DNA of 64,000 nucleotides, taken from assembly GCA_001298555.1 (NCBI GenBank), contig LJCW01000253.1, positions 1 to 64,000 of the forward strand. The letters are read 5' to 3'. This stretch comes from Actinobacteria bacterium OV450. GTDB lineage: Bacteria > Actinomycetota > Actinomycetes > Streptomycetales > Streptomycetaceae. The notes below the pieces were generated by a model that was not told where the DNA came from, did not search any database, and was given only the letters and a program-made list of their open reading frames with translations. Positions 20,642 through 29,842 of this stretch are shown here, one piece after another (the stretch's first letter is position 1; each line of letters starts with the position of its first letter). A program made the position numbers and the translations under genes.

Positions 20642-22159
20642 ATGCGCAAATGGCTTCCGCTGACCGCGGTCTGCCTCGGGGCGTTCATGCTCCTGATCGA
20701 CGTCACGATCGTGATGGTCGCCCTGCCCGACATGGCCGCCGACATGAACACAGGGTTCTCCGGACTCCAGTGGGTCATCGACGGCTACGCCCTGGCCCTC
20801 GCCGCCCTGCTGCTCGGCGCCGGCTCCCTCGCCGACCGGATCGGCCGCCGCCGCGTCTACCTCGGCGGGCTCGGGCTCTTCGCCGCCGCCTCGCTCGCCT
20901 GCGGACTGGCCACCGGCCCGGCCGAGCTGATCGCCTTCCGGGCCGTCCAGGGCATCGGCGGCGCCGCGATGTTCGCCACCACCATGGCCCTGCTCAGCAG
21001 CGCCTACCAGGGCCGTGACCGCGGGGTCGCCTTCGGCGTCTGGGGCGCCGTCAACGGCGCGGCCGCCGCGGCCGGCCCGATCATCGGCGGGCTGCTCACC
21101 GAGCACTTCGGCTGGCGCTGGATCTTCTTCATCAACCTGCCCGTCTGCGCCGTGGCCGTGTACGTCACCCTCCGGTCGGTCGCCGAGTCCCGCGACCCGC
21201 GCGCCAAGGGCCTCGACCTTCCCGGCATGGCCGCCTTCACCGCGGGCGCGGCGGCCGTCACGTACGCGCTGATCCGGGTCGGCGAGGACGGCTGGACCGG
21301 CTCCGCCACCCTCGGCCTGCTCGGCCTCGGTGCGGCCGCCTTCGCCGCGTTCGTCGTGGTCGAGCTGCGCAGCTCCCGCCCGATGCTGGACCTCTCGCTG
21401 TTCCGCAGCCGCACCTTCGTCGGCGTCATGGCCGCGGCCCTGCTGCTGTCCGGGGCCGCGTTCTCGTACCTGATGTACGTCTCCCTGTGGCTCCAGACCG
21501 CCGAGGGGATGGGCCCGGTCTCCGCGGGCCTCGTGCTGGTGCCGCTGAGCATCTCCTCGTTCGCCGTCTCCGCGGTGGCCGCCCGGCTGGTGCCCGGCGC
21601 CCCGGCGCGGCTGACCATCGGCGGCGGGCTGCTGCTGATCGGCTCGGGCGCACTGCTCCAGGCCTGGATGACGGACGCGGGCGACGGCTGGCCGGCCCTG
21701 GTCCCGGGTCTGGTGGTGACGGGCCTCGGCGTGGGCGCCGCGACCCCGGCGCTGGCCGCCGCCGCGATGGGCGCCGTGGCCCCGACGCGGGCGGGCATGG
21801 CCGGCGGGGCGCTGAACACCGCGCGGCAGCTGGGCATGGCGCTCGGTGTCGCCGTGCTCGGCGCGGTCTTCCAGGCCGGCCTGACGGACGGGCTCAGCGG
21901 CTCCGGCCAGGGGCACGGTACGGCCGAGGCGCTGGCCTCGGGGCGCGCCGGCGAGCTGCTGGCGGCGGGCCCGGCCGCGCGGGTCTGGGTGGAGGAGGCC
22001 TTCGCGAGCGGGCTGCGGGGGACGTTCCTGGTCTCCGGGCTGATGGGGCTGGCCGGCGCGCTGGTGGTGCTGGTCCTGGTCCGCACGAAGGCCCAGGCCC
22101 CCGCCCGGGAGCCCGACGCGGGCGTGGACGCCCCGGTCTCCGAACGCGCTCCCGCGTAG
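20642..22159 (+). CDS. MFS drug-resistance-type exporter (DHA2 family)
   Basis: 505 residues, about 14 predicted membrane helices, the DHA2 topology. Helix 1 carries LLIDVTIVMVALPDM (motif D1-like), the first cytoplasmic loop GSLADRIGRRRVYLGG (motif A), and helix 5 GPIIGGLLTEHFGWRWIFFIN (motif C region). GAGGAG lies seven bases before ATG 20642. Substrate is unknown; proton-driven efflux of small organics is the family role. It faces the Lrp/AsnC gene across 125 bases, the usual arrangement for a regulated exporter. Confidence 0.9.
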   Translation: MRKWLPLTAVCLGAFMLLIDVTIVMVALPDMAADMNTGFSGLQWVIDGYALALAALLLGAGSLADRIGRRRVYLGGLGLFAAASLACGLATGPAELIAFRAVQGIGGAAMFATTMALLSSAYQGRDRGVAFGVWGAVNGAAAAAGPIIGGLLTEHFGWRWIFFINLPVCAVAVYVTLRSVAESRDPRAKGLDLPGMAAFTAGAAAVTYALIRVGEDGWTGSATLGLLGLGAAAFAAFVVVELRSSRPMLDLSLFRSRTFVGVMAAALLLSGAAFSYLMYVSLWLQTAEGMGPVSAGLVLVPLSISSFAVSAVAARLVPGAPARLTIGGGLLLIGSGALLQAWMTDAGDGWPALVPGLVVTGLGVGAATPALAAAAMGAVAPTRAGMAGGALNTARQLGMALGVAVLGAVFQAGLTDGLSGSGQGHGTAEALASGRAGELLAAGPAARVWVEEAFASGLRGTFLVSGLMGLAGALVVLVLVRTKAQAPAREPDAGVDAPVSERAPA

Positions 22160-22321
22160 CGGGTGCGGGGCGGGACCGTCCGGGCGCAGGCCGCCGATCG
22201 GGAGGGTGAACCTTCGAACGACTGAGCGTGCCGAAACGGTTCAGCGGGGGCTGCCGCTCCTACGCTGCCCGCTGGATGTCACCGGACCGGCATCCAGTGC
22301 CCACAGAACGGACTGCTCCCC

Positions 22322-23011
22322 ATGCGCCTTCGACCCACCGCCGCAGCGCTCCTCGGCGCCCTCTCCCTCGTCCTGCCCGCCGCCGGAACCTCGTTCGCCG
22401 GCGACGACGGCGACACGCTGGGCCGGCTGGAATACATCATCGACCACGACGAGCGCGCGCAGATCCACCCGGCCAACTACGACACCTGCTACGAGCTGAC
22501 GTACACCTCGGCCAACCGCCCCGCGACGTCGGTGCGCAACGACACCGGCGCGCGGGCCACGCTGTACCCGGGCCGCGGATGCTCGGGGCGGGAGGAGCGG
22601 ACGCTGGAGCCGGGGGACCGGGTGAACGACGTCTCGGTCCGCTCGGCGATCTTCACGCCGGTCCGCGGCCGCCACGACGACTTCCGCGACGACCGCCGTG
22701 ACGACTGGGACGACGACTACCGCAACGACGACGGCTTCCGAGCCCGCCGCACGTCGAAGGACGGGCCGGAGCCGGGCCGGGAGCAGCGCCAGGACCAGCC
22801 CCAGGACCAGCCCCAGGACCAGGGCCAGGAGCAGGGCCGCGAGCAGGAGCACGGCCGGGACCAGCCCCGGGACCAGGGCCGCGACCAGGAGCACGGCCAG
22901 GGCCAGGAGCAGGAGCAGGGGCAGGGCCAGGGGCAGCGCGAGGAGCACCGGGGGGACCACCGCCGCGGCGGGCCCGACGTGTTCGACTTCGTCTTCCCCC
23001 GCATCGGCTGA
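22322..23011 (+). CDS. Secreted protein with Asp/Gln/Glu-rich repeat tail
   Basis: 229 residues. Signal peptide at 1-26 ending TSFA-GDDG. Residues about 27-112 form a small compact domain with two cysteines (in DTCYELT and RGCSGRE) that could form a disulfide. From about 113 the sequence is very hydrophilic, first Asp/Arg-rich (HDDFRDDRRDDWDDDY), then runs of QDQP, GQEQ and REQEH motifs, ending in VFDFVFPRIG. The compact part looks like inhibitor/peptidase-inhibitor-type secreted domains of Streptomyces, but I do not recognise the family. It lies tail to tail with the M4 metalloprotease. Confidence 0.7.
   Translation: MRLRPTAAALLGALSLVLPAAGTSFAGDDGDTLGRLEYIIDHDERAQIHPANYDTCYELTYTSANRPATSVRNDTGARATLYPGRGCSGREERTLEPGDRVNDVSVRSAIFTPVRGRHDDFRDDRRDDWDDDYRNDDGFRARRTSKDGPEPGREQRQDQPQDQPQDQGQEQGREQEHGRDQPRDQGRDQEHGQGQEQEQGQGQGQREEHRGDHRRGGPDVFDFVFPRIG
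22788..22950 (+). repeat. Low-complexity DNA encoding Q/D/E repeats
   Basis: Tandem CAGGACCAGCCC 12-base units (about three perfect copies from 22792), then diverged CAGGAGCAGGGC-type units. All stay in frame with the secreted protein gene, so copy-number changes would lengthen or shorten the tail without a frameshift. Confidence 0.75.
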
Positions 23012-23067
23012 CGTCCGCCGCGGCCGGAGACGGAGCAGGTCCCGTACCGCGGGAGTACATGGGACAG

Positions 23068-23098
23068 GGCCGTCCGGGAGGGTCTCTCCCGGACGGCC
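23068..23098. terminator. Hairpin terminator between convergent genes
   Basis: Thirteen-base perfect arms (23068-23080 and 23086-23098) around a five-base loop, between the repeat-tail secreted protein gene and the end of the M4 protease gene. Confidence 0.8.
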
Positions 23099-23144
23099 CC
23101 GTGTCTTTCGGGTCAGCCGTTGTGCTTCATCTGTCCCGAAGGGG

Positions 23145-25412
23145 TCAGAAGGTGAGCTTCCAGCTGTTGATGTAACCGGTGTCCAGGCTGGCCGCGTCAC
23201 GGACCCGCAGCTTCCAGGTGCCCTGGGCGACCTCGGAGGACGCGTTCACCGTGAAGCTCTGGACGATGTTGTCCGCGCTGCCGCCGGTCCGGTTGCGCAG
23301 GTTGTAGACCGATCCGTCGGGGGCGACCAGGTCGACGACCAGGTCACCGACGTAGGTGTGGACGATGTCCACGTCCACCTTGAGGGTGCTCGGGGCGTTG
23401 CCCGTGCGGGTCACGGTGATCGGGGACTCGACGGTCGAGTTGTCCGCGATCTGGTAGTCGTTCGTGTTCTCGAACACGCTCTGCTGGGACGTGCCGACGG
23501 TCCAGGTGAAGGACGCCGTGCCCGTCTTGCTCTGCGAGTCGGTCACCGTGACGGTCACGTTGGACGTGCCCGCGGTGGTGGCCGTGCCCGAGATCAGACC
23601 GGTCGAGGAGTTGATCGACAGGCCGGCCGGCAGGCCGGTCGCCGCGTAGCTCAGGGCGCCCGGGTTGGTGCTGGTCGCCTGGACCTGGAGGCTGACCGCC
23701 GTGTTGATCTGGGTGGTCTGGTTGGCGATCGGGGTGACCGAGACGCCGGAGACGATGCGCGCACCGACGTTGATGCCCGCCCAGGCGTTGGCCACGTTGT
23801 TGTACGTGGTCGAGCCCTGGCCGTACAGGTCGGCGGCGGCCTGGAGGGTCGCGGTGCGGGCGGCCGCGTAGTTGGTGTTCGACTTGAAGTAGCCCACCGT
23901 CAGCGCGCGGAACCAGATCTTCGCGGCGGCGTCGCGGCCGATCGCGGTGACCGGGAGGTTGTCCGACGTCGGCGAGTTGTAGCTCACGCCGTTGATGACC
24001 TTGGCGCCGGAGCCCTCGGACATCAGGTAGTAGACGTGGTTGGCCGGGCCGGACGAGTAGTGGACGTCGATGCCGCCGATGCCCGAGTACCACGCGTCCT
24101 TGGAGCCGCCGTCCTTGCTCGGCTTGTCCATGTAGCGCAACGGGGTGCCGTCGCCGTTGATGTCGATCTTCTCGCCGACCAGGTAGTCGCCGACGTCCTG
24201 CGGGTTGTTGGCGTAGAACTCGACGTTCGCCGCCATGATGTCCGAGGTCGCCTCGTTCAGGCCGCCGGGCTCACCGCTGTAGGTCATGTTGCCGGTGACC
24301 GAGGTGAGGCCGTGGGTCATCTCGTGGGCGGCCACGTCGATGGACGTCAGCGGGTGCGTGTTGCTCGTGCCGTCGCCGTACGTCATGCAGAAGCAGGAGT
24401 CGTCCCAGAACGCGTTCACGTACGCGTTGCCGTAGTGGACCCGGCTGTACGGGGCCACGCCGTCGTTGCGCAGGCCGTTGCGGCCGTGCACGTTCTTGTA
24501 GTAGTCCCACGTCAGCTGTGCGCCGTAGTGGGCGTCCGCGCCGGCCGTCGCGCGGTTGGACGCGGCGCCGTTGCCCCACACGTCGGTCGTGTTGGTGAAC
24601 AGGCTGCCGGTGCCGGAGCTGCCGCCGTTGAGGTCGTACGTCTTGTGGTTGCCGCGCCCTGCGTCGGTCAGCGTGTAGTTGCTGCCCGACTGCGAGGTGC
24701 CCATCGTGACCTGGCCGCTGTACATGGTGTTGCCGGTGCCGGTCTCGATGGCCTGCCACTGGGTGATCTTCGCGCCGGTCTTGGCGTCGGTGACCACGTG
24801 CAGCTCGCTCGGGGTGCCGTCGTCCTGGAGGCCGCCGACGACGGTCTCCCAGGCGAGGACGGGGGCGCCCTCGGCGGCCCAGATCACCTTGCGGGCGCTC
24901 TTCGAGGGCTTGGCGTCCTTGGAGCCGGCCGCGTTCGCCGCGGAGACGGCCTGGCCCTCGGCGCCCGCCGGGGTCACGGTCGCGGTGGTGTCCGCGACCT
25001 TGATCTCGTGGTTGGTCGCCCTGGTGATGCTCTTGGTGACGCCGCCCTTGGCATGGACCGTCAGGTCGCCGCCGAGCACGGGGAGTCCGCCGTAGGTGCG
25101 CTCGTACGTGGTGTGCGTGGTGCCGTCGGCGTCCTTGACGACGTCACGGACGACCAGCTTCTCCTGCTCGCCGAGGCCGAGGGCCTTGGCCGCCTGGACG
25201 GTCGTCGAGTTGGCGTCGGCGATGAGCGTCGCACGCTCGGAGGGGCTGAGACTGACGGCGGCCGCGCCCGGGTTGGGCTGGGCGGCGGTGCGGGCCTGCG
25301 ACGCGGTGGCGTCGGCGGAAGCGGTGCCGGCCTGTATGCCGACGGCGAGCAGCGCTGCGGCGGCGACGAGCGCGCCGGCCGCGGTGGCACGCCTGTGGGG
25401 GGTGGGACTCAA
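23145..25412 (-). CDS. Secreted M4 (thermolysin-type) metalloprotease with Ig-like and P domains
   Basis: 755 residues from TTG 25410-25412, which has AAGGAG six bases upstream; a TTG 18 bases earlier lacks this. Signal peptide 1-about 35, then FTP/PepSY propeptide (about 50-215), then the catalytic M4 domain with zinc site AAHEMTHG and the third ligand Glu in GGLNEATSD. The active-site His region DVHYSSGPANHVYYL follows. After about 525 come a putative Ig domain (TTQINTAVSLQVQATSTNPG) and a C-terminal P/proprotein-convertase domain (about 640-755). It is an extracellular neutral protease that self-processes its propeptide. Confidence 0.93.
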   Translation of the reverse strand: MSPTPHRRATAAGALVAAAALLAVGIQAGTASADATASQARTAAQPNPGAAAVSLSPSERATLIADANSTTVQAAKALGLGEQEKLVVRDVVKDADGTTHTTYERTYGGLPVLGGDLTVHAKGGVTKSITRATNHEIKVADTTATVTPAGAEGQAVSAANAAGSKDAKPSKSARKVIWAAEGAPVLAWETVVGGLQDDGTPSELHVVTDAKTGAKITQWQAIETGTGNTMYSGQVTMGTSQSGSNYTLTDAGRGNHKTYDLNGGSSGTGSLFTNTTDVWGNGAASNRATAGADAHYGAQLTWDYYKNVHGRNGLRNDGVAPYSRVHYGNAYVNAFWDDSCFCMTYGDGTSNTHPLTSIDVAAHEMTHGLTSVTGNMTYSGEPGGLNEATSDIMAANVEFYANNPQDVGDYLVGEKIDINGDGTPLRYMDKPSKDGGSKDAWYSGIGGIDVHYSSGPANHVYYLMSEGSGAKVINGVSYNSPTSDNLPVTAIGRDAAAKIWFRALTVGYFKSNTNYAAARTATLQAAADLYGQGSTTYNNVANAWAGINVGARIVSGVSVTPIANQTTQINTAVSLQVQATSTNPGALSYAATGLPAGLSINSSTGLISGTATTAGTSNVTVTVTDSQSKTGTASFTWTVGTSQQSVFENTNDYQIADNSTVESPITVTRTGNAPSTLKVDVDIVHTYVGDLVVDLVAPDGSVYNLRNRTGGSADNIVQSFTVNASSEVAQGTWKLRVRDAASLDTGYINSWKLTF

Positions 25413-25793
25413 CGCAGACTCCTTCTGCAAGGGGGGTTCCGGATGGCTGGGTGGGCCTCCGGGCAGAGCAGGCTGGTGCGATGAACGGATCGAAGAGTGC
25501 CAGTCGGCGGCGATAATGTCAGGAGCGCGTCAAAAGGTTGGCCGGAAACGGTTCGTTGACCGAAGAGACGTATCCGGTATCCGGACCATTCACCTTCGCG
25601 TGCGAAGGGGCTACCCGATATCTGGAACGGTTGGTACCGGTTGCTAACACTTGCGCAACAAGAGATCTCGTTCGCGCAATCGGCATTTGTCGTACGGGTG
25701 TTTGTCGTACTGTTTCCCGGTGCGCCAGATGTCCGTCGCCAGGGGAAGCCACGGACACGCGCCGCCGTCGTAGACCACGTGCCAGGGGGGCCC
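25413..25793. promoter_or_regulatory. Divergent control region rich in dyads, upstream of the EPS sugar transferase
   Basis: 381 bases, lower in GC than its surroundings, with no gene. Perfect dyad CCTTCGC-GT-GCGAAGG at 25593-25608. An imperfect 29-base dyad at 25651-25679 begins TTGCGCAA, is centred near GAGATCTC and ends CGCGCAA. The ten-base direct repeat TTTGTCGTAC sits at 25686-25695 and 25701-25710 (15-base period). Several GGTATCCGG-like copies lie near 25570. These fit multiple regulator sites for the M4 protease on one side and the first EPS gene on the other. Confidence 0.5.
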
Positions 25794-27281
25794 ATGAGGC
25801 ATGTCCATTTTCCTGCGCAAAGACTGGCCGCAGCAGCCGCCGAGCCGGCGGGGCTCGCTGCGGCCCCGGTGAGGCGGATCGGGGACAAGGCGCGCTGGTA
25901 CCTGCCCGCCGCCCTCGTCGCCGACTTCCTCGGCGCCGCGATCCCCGTGGCGCTGGTCTTCCAGGCCGCACAGCAGGTCCGGCCGGTCTACTGCGCCCTC
26001 GGCGCGGCCTTGGCGTGGACCGGGGTGCAGGCGGTGCGCCGGCGTTACACCTCCCGGGCGCTCGGAGAATCCCGCGGCGTGCTCCCCGTCCTGCACGACT
26101 GGCTGATTCTCATCGGTGTCCTGGCCGTGGCCCGCGTGGTCACCGGCGAGAGCACCCCCCGGCTGTCCGCCCTCGGCGCCCTCCTGCCCGCCCTCCTCAT
26201 CACCGTGGCCTGCCACAAGCTGACCTACCGTCACCTCTCGGCCGCCCGCCGCGAGGCCCACGCCGTCAGCCGGGTCCTGGTGGTCGGCGAACCCGGCGCC
26301 GCCGACGCCCTGATCGAGCACCTGGCCGCGCGCACCGACCACCCGTACGTCGTCGTCGGCGTCGTGCCGGTCGGCGCCGGCCCGCTCGAAGGCGGGGTGC
26401 CCGTGGCGGCCCGGCTCGACGAGACCCCGCCCGAAGCCCCGAACGCGGACTCCGCCGCCGTGCTCGCCGCCGTCCGCAGCCACCACGCCGACCTCGTGCT
26501 GGTCGCCCCCGGCGCGCGGATCGGCGGCGAGCGGCTGCGCAGGGTCGCCTGGGCCCTGCACGACGCCGGGCTGGAACTCGCCGTCTTCCCCGGCCTCGTG
26601 GAGGTCTCCGTCAAGCGGCTGGAGACGCTCTCCGCGGGCGGGCTCGCCGTGCTGCGGGTGGCGCCGCCGGTGAGCCGGGGCGTCCAGACCCTGCTCAAGT
26701 CGGTCCTCGACCGCACGGGGGCCGCGCTCGGACTGCTGCTGCTCTCGCCGGTCTTCCTCGGCATCGTCCTGGCGATCCGTCTCGGCTCGCGCGGTCCGGC
26801 GTTCTACCGCCAGGAGCGCATAGGGCGCGACGGGGTCCCGTTCGTCATGTGGAAGTTCCGGACCATGGTCGTGGACGCGGACCGGCTCAAGAACGAGCTG
26901 TCCGGGGCCAACGAGAACGACGGCCTGATGTTCAAGATCCGCCGCGATCCCCGGGTGACCCGGGTGGGCCGGCTGCTGCGCCGCACCTCCATGGACGAAC
27001 TGCCCCAGCTGTTCAACGTGCTGGGCGGGCACATGTCCCTCGTCGGGCCGCGCCCGCCGCTGCCGGAGGAGGTGGCCCAGTACGACGAGGTCGAACTGCG
27101 CCGGCTCACCGTGCGGCCCGGCATGACCGGGCTCTGGCAGATCAGCGGACGGTCCGACCTGTCCTGGGACGAGACGATCCAGCTCGATCTGCAGTACGTC
27201 GACAACTGGTCCTTCACCAGTGACGTCGACGTCATGGGCCGTACCCTCCGCGCCGTCGTCGACGGCCGCGGAGCGTACTGA
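25794..27281 (+). CDS. Polyprenyl-phosphate hexose-1-phosphate transferase (WbaP/CpsE-like)
   Basis: 495 residues; start at ATG 25794, preceded by AGGGGGG. It starts EPS repeat units by moving sugar-1-phosphate from a UDP-sugar to undecaprenyl phosphate at the membrane. N-terminal half: several membrane helices (about 25-150) and a Rossmann-like CoA-binding-type domain (about 155-290). C-terminal bacterial sugar transferase domain: membrane hairpin, then FYRQERIGRDG, MWKFRTM, RRTSMDELPQLFNVL, MSLVGPRPPL and PGMTGLWQISGRSD, all intact. It opens the EPS locus; the sugar cannot be told from sequence. Confidence 0.92.
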   Translation: MRHVHFPAQRLAAAAAEPAGLAAAPVRRIGDKARWYLPAALVADFLGAAIPVALVFQAAQQVRPVYCALGAALAWTGVQAVRRRYTSRALGESRGVLPVLHDWLILIGVLAVARVVTGESTPRLSALGALLPALLITVACHKLTYRHLSAARREAHAVSRVLVVGEPGAADALIEHLAARTDHPYVVVGVVPVGAGPLEGGVPVAARLDETPPEAPNADSAAVLAAVRSHHADLVLVAPGARIGGERLRRVAWALHDAGLELAVFPGLVEVSVKRLETLSAGGLAVLRVAPPVSRGVQTLLKSVLDRTGAALGLLLLSPVFLGIVLAIRLGSRGPAFYRQERIGRDGVPFVMWKFRTMVVDADRLKNELSGANENDGLMFKIRRDPRVTRVGRLLRRTSMDELPQLFNVLGGHMSLVGPRPPLPEEVAQYDEVELRRLTVRPGMTGLWQISGRSDLSWDETIQLDLQYVDNWSFTSDVDVMGRTLRAVVDGRGAY

Positions 27282-27300
27282 GGAGCCGCGCCCGTTGCGT

Positions 27301-28245
27301 TCAGCCCTGCTCGCGCCACCACCGGTAGGTGGCGGCGATACCGTCCCGCAGCCCGATCTCCGGCTTCCAGCCCAGCGAGGTCAGGCGCGTGACGTCCAGG
27401 AGCTTGCGCGGCGTGCCGTCCGGCTTGGACGTGTCCCAGGCGAGCCGGCCGCGGAAACCGGTCACTTCGGCGACGGTCTCGGCGAGGGCCTTGATGGTGA
27501 GGTCCTCGCCGCAGCCGATGTTCACCGGCTCGTCGCCGTCGTAACGGCCGAGCAGCACCGCGCAGGCGGCCGCCAGGTCGTCCACGTGCAGGAACTCGCG
27601 GCGCGGGGTGCCGCTGCCCCACAGGGTGACCTCGTCGCGGCCTTCGGCGGCCGCCTCGTGGAACCGCCGGATCAGGGCGGGCAGTACGTGCGAGGTCTCC
27701 AGGTCGAAGTTGTCGCCGGGCCCGTAGAGGTTCGTGGGCATCGCCGAGATGTACGAGGCCCCGTACTGCTTGCGGTACGACTGGACCTGGACGATCCCGG
27801 CGATCTTCGCCAGGGCGTACGCCTCGTTCGTCGGCTCCAGCGGGCCCGTCAGCAGGGCGTCCTCGCTGATGGGCTGCGGGGCGAGCTTCGGGTAGATGCA
27901 GGAGGAGCCCAGGAACAGCAGCCGGCCGACCCCGGCGGCGTGCGCGCCGCCGATGACGCTGAGCTGGATCTTGAGGTTGTCCTCCAGGAACTGCACCGGA
28001 TAAGTGCTGTTGGCCATGATCCCGCCGACCTTGGCGGCGGCCAGCACGACGGCGTCGGGCCGGACGTCCTTCAGGTACGCCCCGGTTGCGGCGGCATCGC
28101 GCAGGTCGAGGTCGGCGCGGCCCCGGGTGAGCACCTCGTGGCCGTCGGCGGTGAGCCGGCGGGCGACCGCGGAGCCCACGAGGCCGCGGTGGCCCGCGAC
28201 GAAGACGCGGGCGTTCGGGGGCAGGAGCGGCAGCGAACTTGTCAT
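27301..28245 (-). CDS. fcl: GDP-L-fucose synthase
   Basis: 314 residues, extended short-chain dehydrogenase. It epimerises and reduces GDP-4-keto-6-deoxymannose to GDP-L-fucose with NADPH. Seen: VFVAGHRGLVGSAVARRL at the N-terminus (nucleotide fold), LFLGSSCIYPK (catalytic Ser), YALAKIAG (catalytic Tyr and Lys), and the family-typical GTPRREFLHVDDLA. Length is normal. It is divergent from gmd with 338 bases between; together they give the full GDP-mannose to GDP-fucose route. It ends 19 bases from the stop of the sugar transferase gene on the other strand. Confidence 0.93.
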   Translation of the reverse strand: MTSSLPLLPPNARVFVAGHRGLVGSAVARRLTADGHEVLTRGRADLDLRDAAATGAYLKDVRPDAVVLAAAKVGGIMANSTYPVQFLEDNLKIQLSVIGGAHAAGVGRLLFLGSSCIYPKLAPQPISEDALLTGPLEPTNEAYALAKIAGIVQVQSYRKQYGASYISAMPTNLYGPGDNFDLETSHVLPALIRRFHEAAAEGRDEVTLWGSGTPRREFLHVDDLAAACAVLLGRYDGDEPVNIGCGEDLTIKALAETVAEVTGFRGRLAWDTSKPDGTPRKLLDVTRLTSLGWKPEIGLRDGIAATYRWWREQG

Positions 28246-28583
28246 ACCGCCGATGATGCCAGTCCGCCTCCGCGGGCAGCGGACGAGGTCCGGCGCCGCC
28301 GGCCGGCCGGGCGCACCCGGGCCCGCGCCGGCCCGGCCCGGTACGGCGCAATCCGCCCGGAGGGGGCGGGAGGGCGCCGTGTACGGTACGCATCCAGCCC
28401 CTTGGCCCCGCGGCCGTACGCGCCGTCAGGTCCGGCGCGAACCGGGGCGCGACCACCCGCCGGGCTGGCGGGACCCCGTCACCCGCGGGGTACGGGCCCA
28501 CCCACCGGCGGACCGCACCGCCGCCCCGCCCCCGAGGCCATGCCTCACCAGAACAGACCGACACGACCCCCAGGGGGACCCAC
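28246..28583. promoter_or_regulatory. Divergent promoter region fcl/gmd
   Basis: 338 very GC-rich bases with no gene. It must hold both promoters; I see no clear operator. AGGGGGA five bases before the gmd ATG is a good ribosome binding site. Confidence 0.4.
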
Positions 28584-29597
28584 ATGGGCAAGACCGCACT
28601 GATAACGGGCGTCACCGGGCAGGACGGCTCGTACCTCTCCGAGCTGCTGCTCTCCAAGGGCTACACGGTGCACGGCCTGGTGCGGCGGTCCTCCAGCTTC
28701 AACACCGAGCGGATCGACCACATCTACCAGGACCCGCAGACCGCCAACCGGTCCTTCGTCCTGCACCACGCCGACCTGTCCGACGGGGTCGCGCTGGTCA
28801 ACCTGCTCCGGGAGATCAAGCCCGACGAGGTCTACAACCTCGGCGCCCAGTCGCACGTGCGGGTGTCCTTCGACGCCCCCCTCTACACCGGCGACGTGAC
28901 CGGCCTCGGCGCCCTGCGGCTGCTGGAGGCGATCCGGGCCAGCGGCGTGGACACCCGCATCTACCAGGCGTCGTCCTCGGAGATGTTCGGGGCCACCCCG
29001 CCGCCGCAGAACGAGCAGACCCCGTTCCACCCGCGCAGCCCGTACGGCGCCGCCAAGGTGTTCGCGTACTGGACCACGGTCAACTACCGCGAGGCGTACG
29101 ACATGTTCGCCGTCAACGGGATCCTCTTCAACCACGAGTCCCCGCGCCGCGGCGAGACGTTCGTGACCCGCAAGATCACCCGCGCGGTTGCCCGGATCAA
29201 GGCCGGTCTCCAGGAGCACCTCTACCTCGGCAACCTCGACGCGGTCCGCGACTGGGGCTACGCCCCGGAGTACGTCGACGCGATGTGGCGGATGCTCCAG
29301 CAGGACGAGCCGACCGACTACGTCGTCGCCACGGGCGTGGCCGCCACGGTCCGCGAGTTCGTGGAGTCCTCCTTCGCGCACGCGGGCCTCGACTGGGCCG
29401 AGCACGTGCGCTACGACCCCAAGTACGAGCGCCCGAGCGAGGTCGACGCCCTCATCGGCGACGCCTCCAAGGCCAATGAGTTGCTTGGCTGGAAGCCGAC
29501 GGTGCTCGTGGCCGAACTGGCGCAGATCATGGTCGACGCCGATATCCGGCAGGTCGAGGACCAACTGGCGGGCGTGACGGTCCGCATCGACCGCTGA
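28584..29597 (+). CDS. gmd: GDP-mannose 4,6-dehydratase
   Basis: 337 residues. Converts GDP-mannose to GDP-4-keto-6-deoxymannose. [16 protein letters not shown] is the nucleotide-binding glycine motif, [19 protein letters not shown] is family-diagnostic, [10 protein letters not shown] carries the catalytic Ser and [12 protein letters not shown] the Tyr/Lys pair. [17 protein letters not shown] is the C-terminal signature. Complete and normal length. GDP-mannose itself must come from manBC genes outside the window. Confidence 0.95.
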   Translation: MGKTALITGVTGQDGSYLSELLLSKGYTVHGLVRRSSSFNTERIDHIYQDPQTANRSFVLHHADLSDGVALVNLLREIKPDEVYNLGAQSHVRVSFDAPLYTGDVTGLGALRLLEAIRASGVDTRIYQASSSEMFGATPPPQNEQTPFHPRSPYGAAKVFAYWTTVNYREAYDMFAVNGILFNHESPRRGETFVTRKITRAVARIKAGLQEHLYLGNLDAVRDWGYAPEYVDAMWRMLQQDEPTDYVVATGVAATVREFVESSFAHAGLDWAEHVRYDPKYERPSEVDALIGDASKANELLGWKPTVLVAELAQIMVDADIRQVEDQLAGVTVRIDR

Positions 29598-29842
29598 ACG
29601 TCTTATATTTCCCCTACGATTTGCCGTGTCCCGGTCATCTCCGCTGGTATCAGTGGATGTGGCCGGGGCAAACCTGCCGTATGTCCGTAGCGCACCCTCC
29701 GAGCTGGGCCATTGATTCCAAGTTGGTATGCAATGGGTCAAGGGAGGTGACCGGGTCCTCGCGGGAGCCCTAGTCTGCGCCAGTACATATGGCTGTTCGG
29801 ATAGTTCCAGCCATCAAACCGGGCGATTGCCCTGGGGGGCTC
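29598..29842 (+). promoter_or_regulatory. Structured leader before the large secreted protein gene
   Basis: Comparatively AT-rich spacer. It contains an imperfect hairpin at 29630-29667, a hairpin with perfect seven-base arms ATGGCTG/CAGCCAT at 29789-29814, and a short GGGC-GATT-GCCC stem at 29821-29832 directly before TGGGGGGCTC-ATG. The last stem is next to the ribosome binding site, so translation may be affected by folding. No known riboswitch family was recognised. Confidence 0.4.

Noticed and set aside
17056..20778. 1240-residue minus-strand open frame opposite glgP
   Set aside because: Covers glgP antisense and shares the asnC region in another frame; no domain or start signal.
22698..25484. 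928-residue plus-strand open frame opposite the M4 protease
   Set aside because: Antisense shadow; composition is Val/Arg/Gly repeats with no motif.
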